The notes under the pieces were generated by a model. That model made no database searches and was not told the DNA's origin. It saw nothing but the letters and a program-made list of their open reading frames with translations. A stretch of DNA of 64,000 bases, taken from Luzula sylvatica (lineage: Eukaryota > Streptophyta > Magnoliopsida > Poales > Juncaceae). The stretch spans positions 19,862,414-19,926,413 of the forward strand of contig OX326958.1 of NCBI GenBank assembly GCA_946800325.1, written 5' to 3'. The translations under genes and the position numbers were made by a program. Below, piece after piece: positions 37,741-49,083 of this stretch (position 1 is the first letter of the stretch; the number at the start of each line of letters is the position of its first letter).

Positions 37741-38066
37741 CATGGACTCCTAGTTCCGTTTTGATATTATATATATACTTTTAAGTTTTTACATGTAATT
37801 AATATTTGTTTTTTGTTGCATTTAAACTAATTTCAATATAAGCACATATGTGTGTATAATATATAATTATATATTATTTTTGCATTGTATTTTTTTACAT
37901 ATTATCTTTAATAATTAAAATTATAGACATATTATGTATGAACCATGTGAAGGAATTACAGTTTATGACCAACGAAAAAATATACATATAAGGATAAATG
38001 AACAAGCATTCGTGAGAAAGATAAAATATACAATAATATTGTGCACAAGAAGCAAACATGAACTCT
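37741..38066. other. 3' flank of the F-box gene
   Basis: The first 200 bases match the flank at 100-300 and include a piece of the dispersed AT-rich repeat at 37850-37950. After about 37950 the homology ends and a different sequence begins. The short frames in both strands here have no family match. Confidence 0.5.
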
Positions 38067-38166
38067 TTCGTTCGAACATAGTGCTTCATCCGTTCGAACG
38101 GAAGAAGTCGTGTGTGTGCAATATGATTGTACACATGACTTACAGAAGAAGTTCCGTTCGAACGGA
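38067..38166. repeat. Dyad pair plus single dyad downstream of the F-box gene
   Basis: TTCGTTCGAACATA (38067-38080) and TCCGTTCGAACGGA (38089-38102) have centres 22 bp apart. A further perfect TCCGTTCGAACGGA stands at 38153-38166. They have the same core as the pol-less element but lie outside it. Confidence 0.75.
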
Positions 38167-38292
38167 CTGATTATATTCGTATTTTTTTTTGGCATTGTCG
38201 TTTTGGCCACGTGAACGATAAACACATCTCTAGACTCCATAAAGATGTATGTGACCGGTCATGAGCACCAAGGCAAGAAGAAGCTACATGTA

Positions 38293-38424
38293 CTTTGTTA
38301 CGTTTACCGACGATTATATCAGATATGGCTATATCTACTTGATGTATCATAAAGCGGAATTTTTTTGTAAAGTCCAAATAATTTCAAAATGAAGTTCCAA
38401 ATTAACTCGGCAAAACAATCAAAG
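38293..38424 (+). pseudogene. Copia integrase core scrap
   Basis: Reading from TACTTTGTTACG the peptide YFVTFTDDYIRYGYIYLMYH is a clear copia integrase core phrase around the first catalytic aspartate. A stop and frameshift follow, then GKTIKA as in the same domain. It joins without a gap to an F-box 3' fragment, so it marks a rearrangement rather than a whole element. It is on the plus strand, unlike every full LTR element here. Confidence 0.75.
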
Positions 38425-38621
38425 CCCGTTGGGTGAAGACAGCTAATGACATTGGCGACTACATGATTTTCTTGCATCCATTTAATGATTTTTGTTTGAA
38501 AGCTAGTGATTTTGAAGGATTGTAACTGCATATATTACATATATCAAAAGCCGTATGACTTGAAAAACACAAAGATTGTGATAATTGTCGAGCAACATGG
38601 TTCGTGCCTTGTTTGTACTAG
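38421..38621 (+). pseudogene. Second F-box/DUF295 3'-end fragment
   Basis: The fragment matches 37520-37740 (from the VGWVKTxNDIGDYMIF-like region through to the final TAG and the following ATGGACTCC), with small deletions and an early stop. It is a partial tandem duplicate of the end of the neighbouring gene. Confidence 0.85.
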
Positions 38622-38699
38622 CATGGACTCCTTTTCCGTTTTGATATATATCTTAATTATACTATAGTACTAATGTTAAACATTAATGGGCTTTTTTTA

Positions 38700-38984
38700 C
38701 CCTCTTCCACGTTTCTCTTCTCTCTACCGTGCGATTTATTCTTTTACAGCCCTTCGATCAGAGTAAAAAGCACGCCGCAATAAACCTAGCGAGCGTCGTT
38801 GCTTTCTCATTCACGCTCGACGAACAAAAAAGAACAAAAAAATAGTGCTCACGAAACCCTACGCGAACGGCTACGCTTCTGGCGATGGTGCTGCGACTGG
38901 CTACTGGCGATTTTGGCTGCGACTGCTGACTCGCCAACGAGCCCTAGACGGACAGCGACGAACCTCTTGGCTCCTGTTCTTTCG
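38700..38984 (+). other. Probable first (untranslated) exon of an unidentified host gene
   Basis: After a CT-rich start the stretch turns GC-rich and gene-like, in strong contrast to the surrounding AT-rich DNA. It ends near a possible donor (TTCG/GTCAGT at 38981-38990) followed by 490 bases of T-rich, intron-like DNA. The small frame at 38799 does not join in frame with the next exon, and a short ATG frame at 38885 stops after 14 codons, so this is most likely 5' untranslated sequence. The gene family is unknown. Confidence 0.4.
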
Positions 38985-39476
38985 GTCAGTTTCGAGTCTT
39001 TAAATGTATTTTGCAATTTCTAAGGTTTTGTTCTTTATATTTGGTCCAGATTCGTTCTTAGTTTTAGGGTTTTTCGTGCCTGTGGTTTTTAATGCCTTTT
39101 TAGTGTTCTTAGGTCTAGGGTTTTCCTAAGAACAATTCTTTGCTTTCGAATTTGTTTGGTCTTGCCTGTGATTTCGTCTTTGCATTTATGATTTGTTATA
39201 TTGATGGTATTAATTTCTGATATTCTGCCAGCTTGGTGCTTTTTCGCTTTCCAGTCGTGATTAAATCAATTTTTCGTTATTTCTGCTGACAAAACAGTTG
39301 GGTTTAAATCCACACTTCGTTTAATTGGCAATTGATTTGTCTTGAAAATGGGGTCAATTTGTTTAATTTGAGTCGATTTGATTGAATTGTTTTGCTAATT
39401 GGAAGTCAAATGATTGATTCGAAAAAAAATCAGATATTTATGCTTAATTGGGTTTAATTGACGGATACAAAATGAC
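38985..39476 (+). other. Intron-like T-rich DNA, left of the nested insertion
   Basis: The stretch is T-rich with few As, as in long plant first introns. It is interrupted at 39482 by the pol-less element and resumes at 63015 up to an acceptor CAG at 63070. Confidence 0.4.
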
Positions 39477-40062
39477 ATCCTTGTTGGTTAATTCTAACCT
39501 AGAGGGGGGTAAATTTGGCAATCTAACTTACACTTAGTTTAGATTTAAACCTAATTTACGGTGCGGAATAAATAATAATTTAGATGATAAAGATGATACC
39601 GTACAAACACTTTGACACAAGATGTTTGTTTACGAAGTTCGGTAGGTGGTTGCTTTGTAGCTTTAACTCACCCTTTACTCGCTTAATTGACCGACTCAAT
39701 TATTTGCGAGTACCTACGTCTCCGGGAATGCCTTGTGCCTCTTTTTGGCTTTCGATTGAATTCCAACTCAACTCGATTACAAGGATTTGCCTAGATCGAT
39801 TTACACGCTTCTATCGATCTATAGCTTAGGCTCTTTACAATTTGTTGCACTAGCCTATTACACTTTTTCACTAATCGAGCTACAACGTGATCGGTCACGT
39901 GGGTGGGATACGATTAGTGGAGAATATCGAAGGTAGATCAACGATCTAAAGAGGTTTCTCAAGCTATCAATGGATATAGATAATCACAGCTTAGGGTTTC
40001 TCTCTTTTTAGGTTTGAATGTTTTAAAGTGAAGGGTTGGGAGAGAGAGACCCATGAAGGATT

Positions 40063-40071
40063 CTATTTATA
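40063..40071 (-). promoter_or_regulatory. TATA box of the pol-less element LTR
   Basis: TATAAATAG on the minus strand is repeated at 62185-62193 in the other LTR. The first dyad begins about 33 bp upstream of it. Confidence 0.65.
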
Positions 40072-40103
40072 CTCTCTATAGAAATCCTTCAGAAAACTTG
40101 TAG

Positions 40104-40552
40104 TGCGTTCGAACGCATACAGTCCGTTCAGAACGCACTTGAAGTTTGCACTAGCCGTTTCAAAATAACGTGCAAGTACATCTTGGGTCCGTTCGAACGG
40201 ACAATGTCCGTTCGTAACGGACTCAATTATACATAGCATTTTGCGTTCACAGGAACAAGAGTCCGTTCAACGCACTGAAAAGTGGGTGAACGGATTCCAG
40301 GTTGTCCGTTCGAACGCACATGTGTGTTCGTTCGAACGCACACATCCCTGTGACATTTTCCGTTCACAGGAAGGATTGTCCGTTCAACGCACTCAGAAGG
40401 TGGGTGAACGGATTATAATTGTCCGTTCGAACGGACATGATTGTTCGTTCGAACGCACACATCCCTGTGACACGTTTGGTTCTAATCAAGGTTTAAAGTT
40501 TTGATATGTGGCAAGTCCGTTCTGAACGGACTTTGAGTTCGTTCAGAACGCA
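40104..40552 (-). promoter_or_regulatory. U3 array of paired dyads (left LTR)
   Basis: Paired 13-15 bp dyads start at 40104/40123, 40188/40207, 40305/40327, 40422/40444 and 40516/40538, with centres 19.5-22 bp apart. Shorter half-formed members lie near 40262 and 40379. Typical members are TGCGTTCGAACGCA and TCCGTTCGAACGGA. They sit immediately upstream of the TATA box, where enhancer sites are expected. Confidence 0.85.
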
Positions 40553-40887
40553 CTTCCTGCTTGACTGAACTCTTTGTTATTTTGAACATGATTTTACTTG
40601 AGTTCTACTAGGTTTGTACCTATGGTTTATTTGTGGCGTATCCCACTCACGGAAGGCTTCAACATCTTGAGTCTTGATGTATTCCAATGGCCTTCCTTGT
40701 GTTCTTCTTTTCTTGTTTATCTTGAGACTTCATGTCCTGATTCTTGATGTAATCCAATGAAGTCCTCCTTCACAAGTCCTCCTTCATCTTCGTATCGTAC
40801 CTATGTTGTCCTGCACTTTTCTGGATGTATACATTAGTAATGACAGTGTTTTGAAATAATCAAACTATCAGGAAATTTGAACCAACA

Positions 40888-40900
40888 AACTCCCCCTTTT
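40888..40900 (-). other. Polypurine tract of the pol-less element
   Basis: AAAAGGGGGAGTT on the minus strand abuts the 3' LTR, as typically seen in Sireviruses. Confidence 0.85.
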
Positions 40901-41500
40901 GATTAATTTCAAAACACTGTCGGTTTGGAGAGTTTCACCATTTAGTTGAGAACTTTCCGTACGATCGTTTCTCCCCCATTTTGAAAGAGATCAAAAGGGC
41001 CAAGGAGACTTCATCAACGGAAGGCTCCCCCTAAATGCGAGCTCCCCCTCAAAGAATGAATCGATGAATGTATGAGCTCGTAAATATGATCAAATTCTTT
41101 TGTTTTGAATGATGACAGTCTTTTCAAATTTAGCGGATGAAAATACAACAGTTTTTGTGTGTGCGTTCCGAACGGAAAAAGTGGTGCGTTCGAACGCACT
41201 TGCATCTGGACTGATAGAAATTTCACACAATTTATACTGATGAGTGTATGACCACTAAACCAAAATAGGATAGTAAAATAAATGCACAAGTTTATGCTAC
41301 TGACATAATACCATAATTATTCATCAAACATAATTATTCAATAGACCTAATTGTTCAATCATACCAACACACATCAAAGTTTTGATAAGTTCTCACATAC
41401 TCTCATGTATACTCAAGACTTAGACATAATATATCATAATACGACACACCACACAACACAACCAAAGTTGATCACAATTCATTTGGCTCGGGTTAGGAAT
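40901..41500 (-). other. 3' untranslated internal region of the pol-less element
   Basis: The stretch lies between ORF2 and the polypurine tract. It contains one dyad pair (about 41163-41199: TGCGTTCCGAACGGA and TGCGTTCGAACGCA, centres near 22-24 bp apart) and no coding region. Further purine/pyrimidine-rich words such as CTCCCCCT resemble secondary polypurine tracts. Confidence 0.6.
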
Positions 41501-42829
41501 TTAAGACGGACGGTGGGGAGAAGGTGGAGCTTGCTCCTGAGATTCATGGTGCGTTCCGAACCGGTTCTCAAGATGAACATAAAGATCGGCAAATTGACGA
41601 TCCACGTTCTCAAGCATCCGTGCTTCAGATACACGAAACGCATCATGCATTGCTCTTCCGTGTTGCTCCATGCGCTCATCCATTTCGTCGAGCATCTCCT
41701 TCACATAGGCAAACTTCTTATCATCCCGTTCCGTTTGGGCATTTGAGGACTCCCCCCTCCCCACATTCCTCTTTCGTTTGGGAGCCGGTTCTTCACCGCT
41801 TTCATCGGTATTGGCTGGGTCTACGTTGTCCTCTTCCTCGTCCAAGGTGTTACCCTTTGTCCACCGGGTAGGATCGCGGGGAAGGTGATACGCCACCGCA
41901 TCCTTTGCGGAGTCAATAATCCATCCGAGGATGCTAGGCGAATACCGATATCCAAAACGTCGGAGGTTTGCATCAGATGAGAGGTTGATTGGTGATTTCG
42001 GTCGAAAATCCCAATCGCTCAGTGGTATCTCAATCCCTTGGAGTTCCAACATACGGGCAATCAATGTTCCGTATGGTAAGGACGCGTTCTTATGACTCAT
42101 TACACTTTCCATGTGGCTTGTGATGAGAAAGGGCACGTGGATTGGTAGTTGATCCTTGTACCACATGCGATGCAAAAGTATAATATCCCGATGTTCGAGA
42201 TTCATCTTAAATTTTTCTGAGGGAGTGAGAATGTTATTACCGATGGCCCAGATAAACTGTTCATGAGCGGCCAAGTGAGATGCCCCTTGCCCAGGTTTGA
42301 TACCCGTGATGGCAGCTTCGATTCTCGCCTTGCGAGTGTCGTAGATTTTCTCTCCGTCGTCCCTGAGTCCGAGCAGAACTCTCAAGTTTTTGATAGAGAT
42401 TTCGACATCTTCATCGAGGATGTATGACGTTACCTTTTCTTTGTCATGGTGGAATTCAGCGTTTGCGTAGAATAGTCGCGTGATTACATCATAAGATTTG
42501 TCGGTTAGGCATGCTAGATTTGCGAATCCCCATTGACGTTCGATTTCCTCGACTTTGTCGAGGAGGTGATGTATGTTTGGCGGAAAATCGTAGTAGTAGC
42601 ATGGAGCAATTGGTCTCTTGGATACCCATTCATGGAAGAGGATACCAGCCTCCTGAGTTCGAAACAGATGCTCATTGTTTGGGTCAGAGAAATCGTAGTC
42701 ACTTTGAATGCGTTCTTCAAGAGTAGGCTTCTTGGCCGTTTGCTTCATTCTTCGTTGAGCGTTCGAACTCTCGCCTACTATCTTCTTCCCCATAGCCTTG
42801 GCTTTCGATCTCGAGTTTGAGGCGTCCAT
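41501..42829 (-). CDS. ORF2: putative plant transposon protein-like (PF20167-type) with charged coiled-coil tail
   Basis: This intact 442-residue frame lies in the place where some Sireviruses carry an env-like gene. Residues about 60-310 resemble the putative plant transposon protein domain known from many plant LTR elements (FHEWVSKRPIAP, ERQWGFANL, VITRLFYANAEF, VTSYI, LLGL). An acidic stretch (330-347) precedes a basic, nuclear-localisation-like PKRKRNVGR (350-358). The tail from about 370 to 425 is charged and probably coiled coil. No signal peptide, membrane segment or catalytic motif was found, so it is not an envelope protein and not obviously an enzyme. Function is unknown. A nuclear DNA- or chromatin-related role is only an inference. 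Family naming is from memory of motifs and is moderately certain; the frame itself is certain. Confidence 0.75.
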   Translation of the reverse strand: MDASNSRSKAKAMGKKIVGESSNAQRRMKQTAKKPTLEERIQSDYDFSDPNNEHLFRTQEAGILFHEWVSKRPIAPCYYYDFPPNIHHLLDKVEEIERQWGFANLACLTDKSYDVITRLFYANAEFHHDKEKVTSYILDEDVEISIKNLRVLLGLRDDGEKIYDTRKARIEAAITGIKPGQGASHLAAHEQFIWAIGNNILTPSEKFKMNLEHRDIILLHRMWYKDQLPIHVPFLITSHMESVMSHKNASLPYGTLIARMLELQGIEIPLSDWDFRPKSPINLSSDANLRRFGYRYSPSILGWIIDSAKDAVAYHLPRDPTRWTKGNTLDEEEDNVDPANTDESGEEPAPKRKRNVGRGESSNAQTERDDKKFAYVKEMLDEMDERMEQHGRAMHDAFRVSEARMLENVDRQFADLYVHLENRFGTHHESQEQAPPSPHRPS

Positions 42830-42942
42830 GGCTGTCGTTGAAGATTTTAGTTTTTCTGAGAGAGAGTTTTGGAAGAGAGAGAGTTTTGGAAGAGAAACAA
42901 GGAGAGAGAATGAAGGGGGGGCTAAGTAACTGATGAAATCGT
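42830..42942 (-). other. Leader of ORF2, left half of the split spacer
   Basis: This is a purine/pyrimidine-biased stretch (GAGAGAGTTTTGGAAGAG repeated once) just before the ORF2 start on the minus strand. It ends in the target duplication ATCGT (42938-42942) of the nested array. Confidence 0.6.
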
Positions 42943-43950
42943 TGTTGGGGAATATCCCCGGCCCCGGGCCCGCGCAGCGGATATGTAGGCCCGGTCCGGT
43001 TCCCCGATTCCCTAGATCACGCCATGACTTCGAGGGTACGATGCGAATAGAAGGATAGATCTATACCAGCGTGAAATTGATCACGCACGAAGGGTTGATC
43101 GCCGCCTTCTATCTCCTGTCACGTTGGTGACAATTCGCGCGTCCCATACCACGCGTCTTTCACCGTTCGTTGACCGTCTTCTCACTCCTTGAGTCGATCA
43201 CAATCCAAGAGCCACAATTGTCGCTCCTCTACTTGTATCCACCGTGAGTCGCAAGACGTCGGTCGCGGATGCACCTGCCTAGACGATGCACCGGCGAACT
43301 TGCTCGATCTAATCGATTCTCTATTACTCGAGAAACTCCTTTCTCGATTTCTCTCTCTTCGCACCCTTTCACTCACTAAAGATCAAATCTGAATTTGCTC
43401 TTTTTCTTGTGTATATTGGGCAGAATAATCACTTGCTTAGAATGATTCAACTGAATTCCATGTTGAAGATGAGAGAGAAAATCCTATTTATACCTAATAG
43501 GATAAGGATTAGCCAAAAGGCATGTATATCCAATATACACCCTTTCACACAGAAAACTGTATGAACCTGTTCAGTATTCTGTCCAGACGAAATTGATAAA
43601 TTTCTCTGACAGAAAATCAACCAACACGAAAGTTGTAGATAATCTTATTATCTACACAACCCAATTTGGCCCAGCCCAATTGGAGTTCGTATGCAAAAGT
43701 TATGACTGTTTTACTAACTGTTTGTCATACTGTTGCACCCTTTTGGTATTTCACAGAAACGACACTTATACTTCGTTCATATGAAATATATTTCTATATG
43801 AAGGTTGTAGATAATCTCATTATCTATCTAACCCAATTTGAACCATTCTAATTGGATTTTCCCACTGAAAGTTATGGCCACGAATGTACGACTACATTCG
43901 TTTATCCTTGTGTACACTTTTACGGTTGATCCGAAACTGTATTTCTTTCA
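42943..43950 (-). repeat. Array LTR 1 (leftmost, terminal 3' LTR)
   Basis: This 1008-bp LTR starts TGTTGGGG and ends TTTCTTTCA. The minus-strand TATAAATAG lies near 43484-43492. By eye it differs from LTR 2 at one site. Confidence 0.95.
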
Positions 43951-45369
43951 GTCTCCCACTCAATTTCAGATCTACCTAAAAGGTACTCATGCATATCCAA
44001 TACGCACGATTTTAGAGAATATAGCTCGCGTATCAAATACCAAGCTATGCACATCCAATGTGCCGATTTTATGATCAAGCCCGACTTAGTACGACTCGTT
44101 GTGTGACCATGTAGGTTCGACTTAACGATGGCAGTAGGTTGTTTCCAATGCCTACAAGCTCATGAGCGGGATCTAGTCACTCCATCATAGCTACCCATGT
44201 TAAACGAAAAATGATTGTGATCATTGTGCCTATCTCGAATAGCGGTTACTAGTTCTCTTGTTTACGATATCCGTTAATCAAAAGGCATGGTAATAGTCAT
44301 CCTTATAATTTGATTAACTACACTTATTCCCCGATTCCGAGTTGAGTTAACAAATTTCAATCGATATTAACCATTAATATCATTGACCGTGGCCACGGTT
44401 TTCGTTAATCGACTCATCGAGCGGCGCCTAAGAGATATCTCTTCCTTTCGGAATAAACAATTCCTATCTTGGAGACTCACATTGAATTCCGTGTTTCGGA
44501 CAATACCCAATGATGACCCTTTTAACTCCCTGTTACGGTGAGCGTAAGATCATATCAAAGCATTGTGTTACGCACGTAACGCAATCAATGATCCCCTCAA
44601 GTATGAAGAATCTAAAACCCCATCCGTCGCAAGTCCATCTATAATGACTAAACCATGTCATGGTCTCGCGGCTTCGGTCATATCCAATACATGTAACCTA
44701 ACATATATCTACGTTCCCGATTCGACAAACTCCTTTGTCCCATGATTAGCAAAACATAATCATCTCCTCGGCAAACGTACTAGTGTACGCGTTCAGTCTA
44801 TTCCCTTGTAATAGTAATGCTTCTCTCTTAAGCAAACTGACCCGCGACTAGGGATGTTTAGAAATGACACTTTAAGTGTGACGGTTTCGCTGCACATGGT
44901 CCTCAACCATGTCGACGTCCACACAAGTTCAAATCAAGGTTCATGTAACAATCATATTACACAACCCAGCACACAGTTTTCATATAAGGTGAATGCATAT
45001 TAATTTAAGTAAACAAAAATTTTAAAAGGGATGCATTCATATGGACTAAGTATTTGGGTGATACAACGTTTACCTATGGGTATCTCCATACCCATAACCT
45101 GCGAGGACTATCGTATTAGATAACTACACTCTACTCTCTTCTTCCTCCTCTAGGTATCTCCATACCCATAGTCATCGCATGACAGTCACGCGCGACTAGA
45201 GAGAGCGGTTTTGTAAACGGGTCCGCACGTTCCCGCTAGTGTTAATCTTCTGCAGGATTGGAACATTTCCAATACCTACGATCACATCGTTTCGCAAAAT
45301 TTCATGGATCAATGAAATTTTCTGAGTATTTGCTAGAAGTGGTTGTGACCTCGGCATTTTTGGCTTGTA

Positions 45370-45570
45370 CTATTGCGTTTCACGCAATAAACAACCATAA
45401 ATCCGATAACTCGTGGCTACGAGAGTTTGGTCATGTTTCCTTGATCCAAACCACTTCCTTTTGCGATTAATAACCGCAATATACTCGCCACCGTAAATAG
45501 AATCATAAACTATTGGTCTTGTGGAACCTTTCCACATAACCGTGTTTTCATTTAAGCAAAACATGTACAC
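45370..45570 (-). pseudogene. Copia B RNase H fragment, unit 1
   Basis: This frame has the RNase H phrase WKGSTRPIVYDSIYGGEYIA and the same start and stop as the frames in unit 2 (52565-52765) and copia A (15586-15786). Confidence 0.65.
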
Positions 45571-46205
45571 ACTTTGTGATCGAAAGTCGTGCTACATATT
45601 TGGACGTGCTTAATCTTTGGAAACTGTTGTTGTTATAACTCTTTATAACCAACACGTCCTCCACACCATTATAGATAAAAATCCTGAATTCTTTCGCAAA
45701 GTATTCAAGGATAACATTCACCGCTATAAATACAGATTCCAATGGGTTTAAATATACATAACCATTATGTATATAAATGTATAACCATTATACATTCACA
45801 AGAGTTAGTCTTATGTAATAGAATTACATTCAAACTCATGTGATTCCCATGAATTTATTGATGGTAAATTAGACGACTTATGTGTACGACGTATAGCCAC
45901 ATACATATCATGACAGATATAATAGATCCTAACATCAAATGTAAGGCATAATATTATTACTTTTCGCGCTGCTTGATGTCTCACATCGAGCCTTTGAAAA
46001 TTTCTGTCATTCGACATTTTGATTTTAACTCCTCCAAGGAGTTTACATGTTGAAAACCAATTTCAACAATATGACGATATATGTGCTATAACATAGAACG
46101 AGGAACTTCTTAGATCTATTCTATAGATCTTCACGCTTATTTCCTAAGCGGTCTCGCCTAAATCCTTTGTCGTTACAAGAAATATAATGCGGCTCCCACT
46201 AACCT

Positions 46206-46430
46206 TCATGTGTACACAAAGTTTTTATTCGTTCCGACAATTTTATAACAGTTTATAACATCGTCAAAACGAATATTCCAATTCCGAGAAGCTTTCTCTA
46301 ATCCATCATATGGATCGTTAAAGCGTGCATATCTTATTCCAATTCTTATGAATCGACAAAACCGTAAGGTTGTGTCAAGTACACATCCTTTAATAAAATT
46401 TCTGTTAAGAAATTCGGTTTTGACATCCAT
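46206..46430 (-). pseudogene. Copia B reverse transcriptase fragment, unit 1
   Basis: The frame starts DVKTEFLN and continues to YDGLEKASRNWNIRFDDVI, matching the copia RT phrases DVKTAFLNG and YGLKQASRQWN. The intervening part is scrambled, and the YVDD catalytic region was not found open. Confidence 0.7.
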
Positions 46431-47819
46431 CTTGCCACATCACATAGTCATAATACGCGATTATGGCAAGCATAATTTCGAGAATAGGAAAGCATGGCAA
46501 CATGCGAAAACGTTTCTTCATAGTCCGACTATGAATTGCATGAAACTCTTCGCAAAAAGCCTCGCTTTATATATATATGCGTATTTCTATCCATGTAGGT
46601 TCTTCATCTTGAAAAACCTACTCATATTTCACGGGTCTAACCCAGAAAGTGATGAAATCAAGTTCTGAACTTGATAATTTACATGGATCGAATCTCAGAT
46701 TTCATACCATGTCATGTGGAATCAACTTTTCATAGCATCCTTGTAGGATATCGAATCATCATATGATTTCGATCTATCATCATTAGCCACGATAAATCCG
46801 TATTTACCGGCTTATGATATAGCCTACTTGATCTACGAAAAATTCCTTTGTGTGTTCGACTTGCGTTCATCAATTCTTGATGAAGCCATGTCAACTTTCA
46901 TCGGTACAATGTTCATTTTCAGATCTCGAACTCTTTCGAGATTTATTCTACTCCCACTAGCCCGCATAGAGATAAATGACACCAAGTTCCAAACTTGTGC
47001 TCATCTAGTCCTCCTCCAAGAAGGCATCTCTTCGAGCCACGAAAATCTCATTTTCATAGGGACGTTAGAACTAATACCCTTTAGTTTCCTTAAGGATAAA
47101 CGAACAATTTCCAGATTTGGGATTGAGTTTAACCGAAACAAATTTCGAAATATACTCACATCCTCAAATATGTACAAATGACAACTTCGGAACCATTCCG
47201 ATCCATATCTCATATGGCGTTTTTGTACCGATTAGAAGGTTTATGGTCAATATCTTATATGCAACCATTCATTAGTGCCGCTGTCTCAAGGGCGTATCCC
47301 CAAAACATTTTTGGGAGATCCTATTGGCTTATCATTTATCGAACCATGTCCAACATGCGTTCATTTCCTCTTTTCGGACACATCTCAATGTTCCAAATGA
47401 AGACAATCGTGAAACGATTCCACAATCATAAATGATCATCAATATTCATAACTCAAATATCGCCTCTTCGATCCTATCGAAAGGTTTAGCTCAAATACTC
47501 GCCTTCTCGATCCTATCGAAAAGCTTTGATTTTCTTGCTTAGTTGATTTCGTATTTCGTTTTTGAAACTCTTTGAACCTTTCAAAAGTCTCCGTTTCAGC
47601 ACGCATTAAATAGATGTTTTCATATCTACTTTAACCGTCCATAAACGTAACAAAATACCGATAGCCTCCTCTTGCCTCGGAACTTATCGGAACATCATAT
47701 GTAAATATAATTTCCAATAATTCGTTGGATCTTTCTCCAACTTTGGAGAATGATGCCCTTTGTCGTCTTGCCTAATAAATAAGTATCACATTAATCAATC
47801 GAATCTAATTCGAATGATT

Positions 47820-48269
47820 CTAGCAATCCATCATATGGAATCTAGATACGCGAATCTCGTTTATATGGCCAAGACGGCAATGCCAAAAGAAGCAATCAAC
47901 TTCTAGGTTTAATCCTCCTCGGATTTCACCATTCTTTGAGTCACTAGTTTGGACAACTCCTTGTCCGAACTCTCTGATTGGAAAACATTTTCCCAAAATA
48001 CCCTTAGACATACATTTCTTTCGATCCCGATTTTGAATTACAAGGACATCCACGCATCTTAATGCATTGGATTCCTCGGATACTCCAAGCATCTCCAATT
48101 CAATTTTAAATCGCATCTCATGCAATTCAGGGATCGACTTATCTATCGAATGCATATGATATTCGGTCACAAAGATCAAATCTCGTACCATCAACACACG
48201 AGTGTTAATCAAAGACCCATAAGGCGTCTCAAAATTAACCTTCTCTTTGAGCCGCATTGAGTCATTCAA
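47820..48269 (-). pseudogene. Copia B GAG-pre-integrase fragment, unit 1
   Basis: The 149-codon frame ends in FWHCRLGHINEIRV, the signature of the zinc-binding pre-integrase domain of copia Pol (W-H-x-R-L-G-H). The same frame is at 55016-55465 in unit 2. The catalytic integrase core that should follow is not open. Confidence 0.75.
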
Positions 48270-48981
48270 CGCGCTCTAGCTCTTGAAACTATTTCATGAG
48301 CGTTGTGTTTTACTTTCATATACACCCGAATTCTCAAAACAGTTTTGAGAAATTTGCGTCTATACATGCCACCACAAGGCACGTAATATTGTTCGATTCC
48401 TTCTTAAGTTTATCGAACCCGGCTTTCTCTAAAGCCAAAGCCTCGAGCCCCGAATCTACCATTTCCGTGTCCAACACGTTCCTTTAAGTCTAAGAACTAT
48501 TCTTTGACTATCAAGGTGAATAACGATAATTCCGGCCCAAAAGCCATCTATCATATCGATCTAATCGATATATTTGGTGTTGCTTGAAAACATAATTCTA
48601 AACGGATGATGAAGATTAACTCCTAACCGTGCGTACTTAATCTATATGCTTATATGATGAATATATGATAGTGTTATTTTATCGAATCGATAACCCTCAT
48701 ACCGATACGGGACTCCAAGTCCATAACACTCAAGACCCATATTTTACGATCCTCCCATAAGTGACTATGGCCGACAAATGAGATCTCGATATTTTAGGTA
48801 GGATTATATCCAATCGCATCCAATGCGACTCTTGAACCGTTATAAGATTTCGGTGATGAATCGTATCCAATACAATTCCAGTTCCGTGTGTGCATCCTAT
48901 CTATGCCCCGAACTCCAATCGGATTGGCTTGGACGGTTAAGTCACAACCATATCCATCGTATCGTTCAATTGAACTACTCA

Positions 48982-49083
48982 CGTGCCCGACTATGGCCTG
49001 AAACCACGTGAATCCCCAATTAACGCTTACCACCCGCACCAATATATACAATAGTACGTGCCCGACTATGGCCTGAAACCACG
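48982..49083 (-). repeat. Two copies of a leader motif in copia B
   Basis: CGTGCCCGACTATGGCCTGA (followed by AACCACG) occurs at 48982 and 49057, and again in unit 2 at about 56178 and 56253. Copia A has a related but different triple motif in the same place. Confidence 0.7.

Larger units (their letters stand above)
39482..40887 (-). repeat. Pol-less element 3' LTR (left)
   Basis: This 1406-bp LTR has TATAAATAG on the minus strand at 40063-40071 and a dyad cluster at 40104-40552, that is upstream of the promoter in U3. It is nearly identical to the right LTR. Confidence 0.95.

Noticed and set aside
40104..40552. Regularly spaced palindromes resembling a CRISPR array
   Set aside because: The dyads come in pairs with variable outer spacing, lie inside plant LTRs with target duplications, and have no cas genes.
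41501..42829. ORF2 as a retroviral-type envelope gene
   Set aside because: It sits in the env-like position but has no signal peptide, membrane anchor or cleavage site. It has a nuclear-type basic motif instead.
43182..43376. Arginine-rich 64-codon minus frame in each copia B LTR (also 50377 and 57573)
   Set aside because: It lies within the LTR, partly in a low-complexity CT-rich stretch, with no domain. Its triplication is LTR identity.
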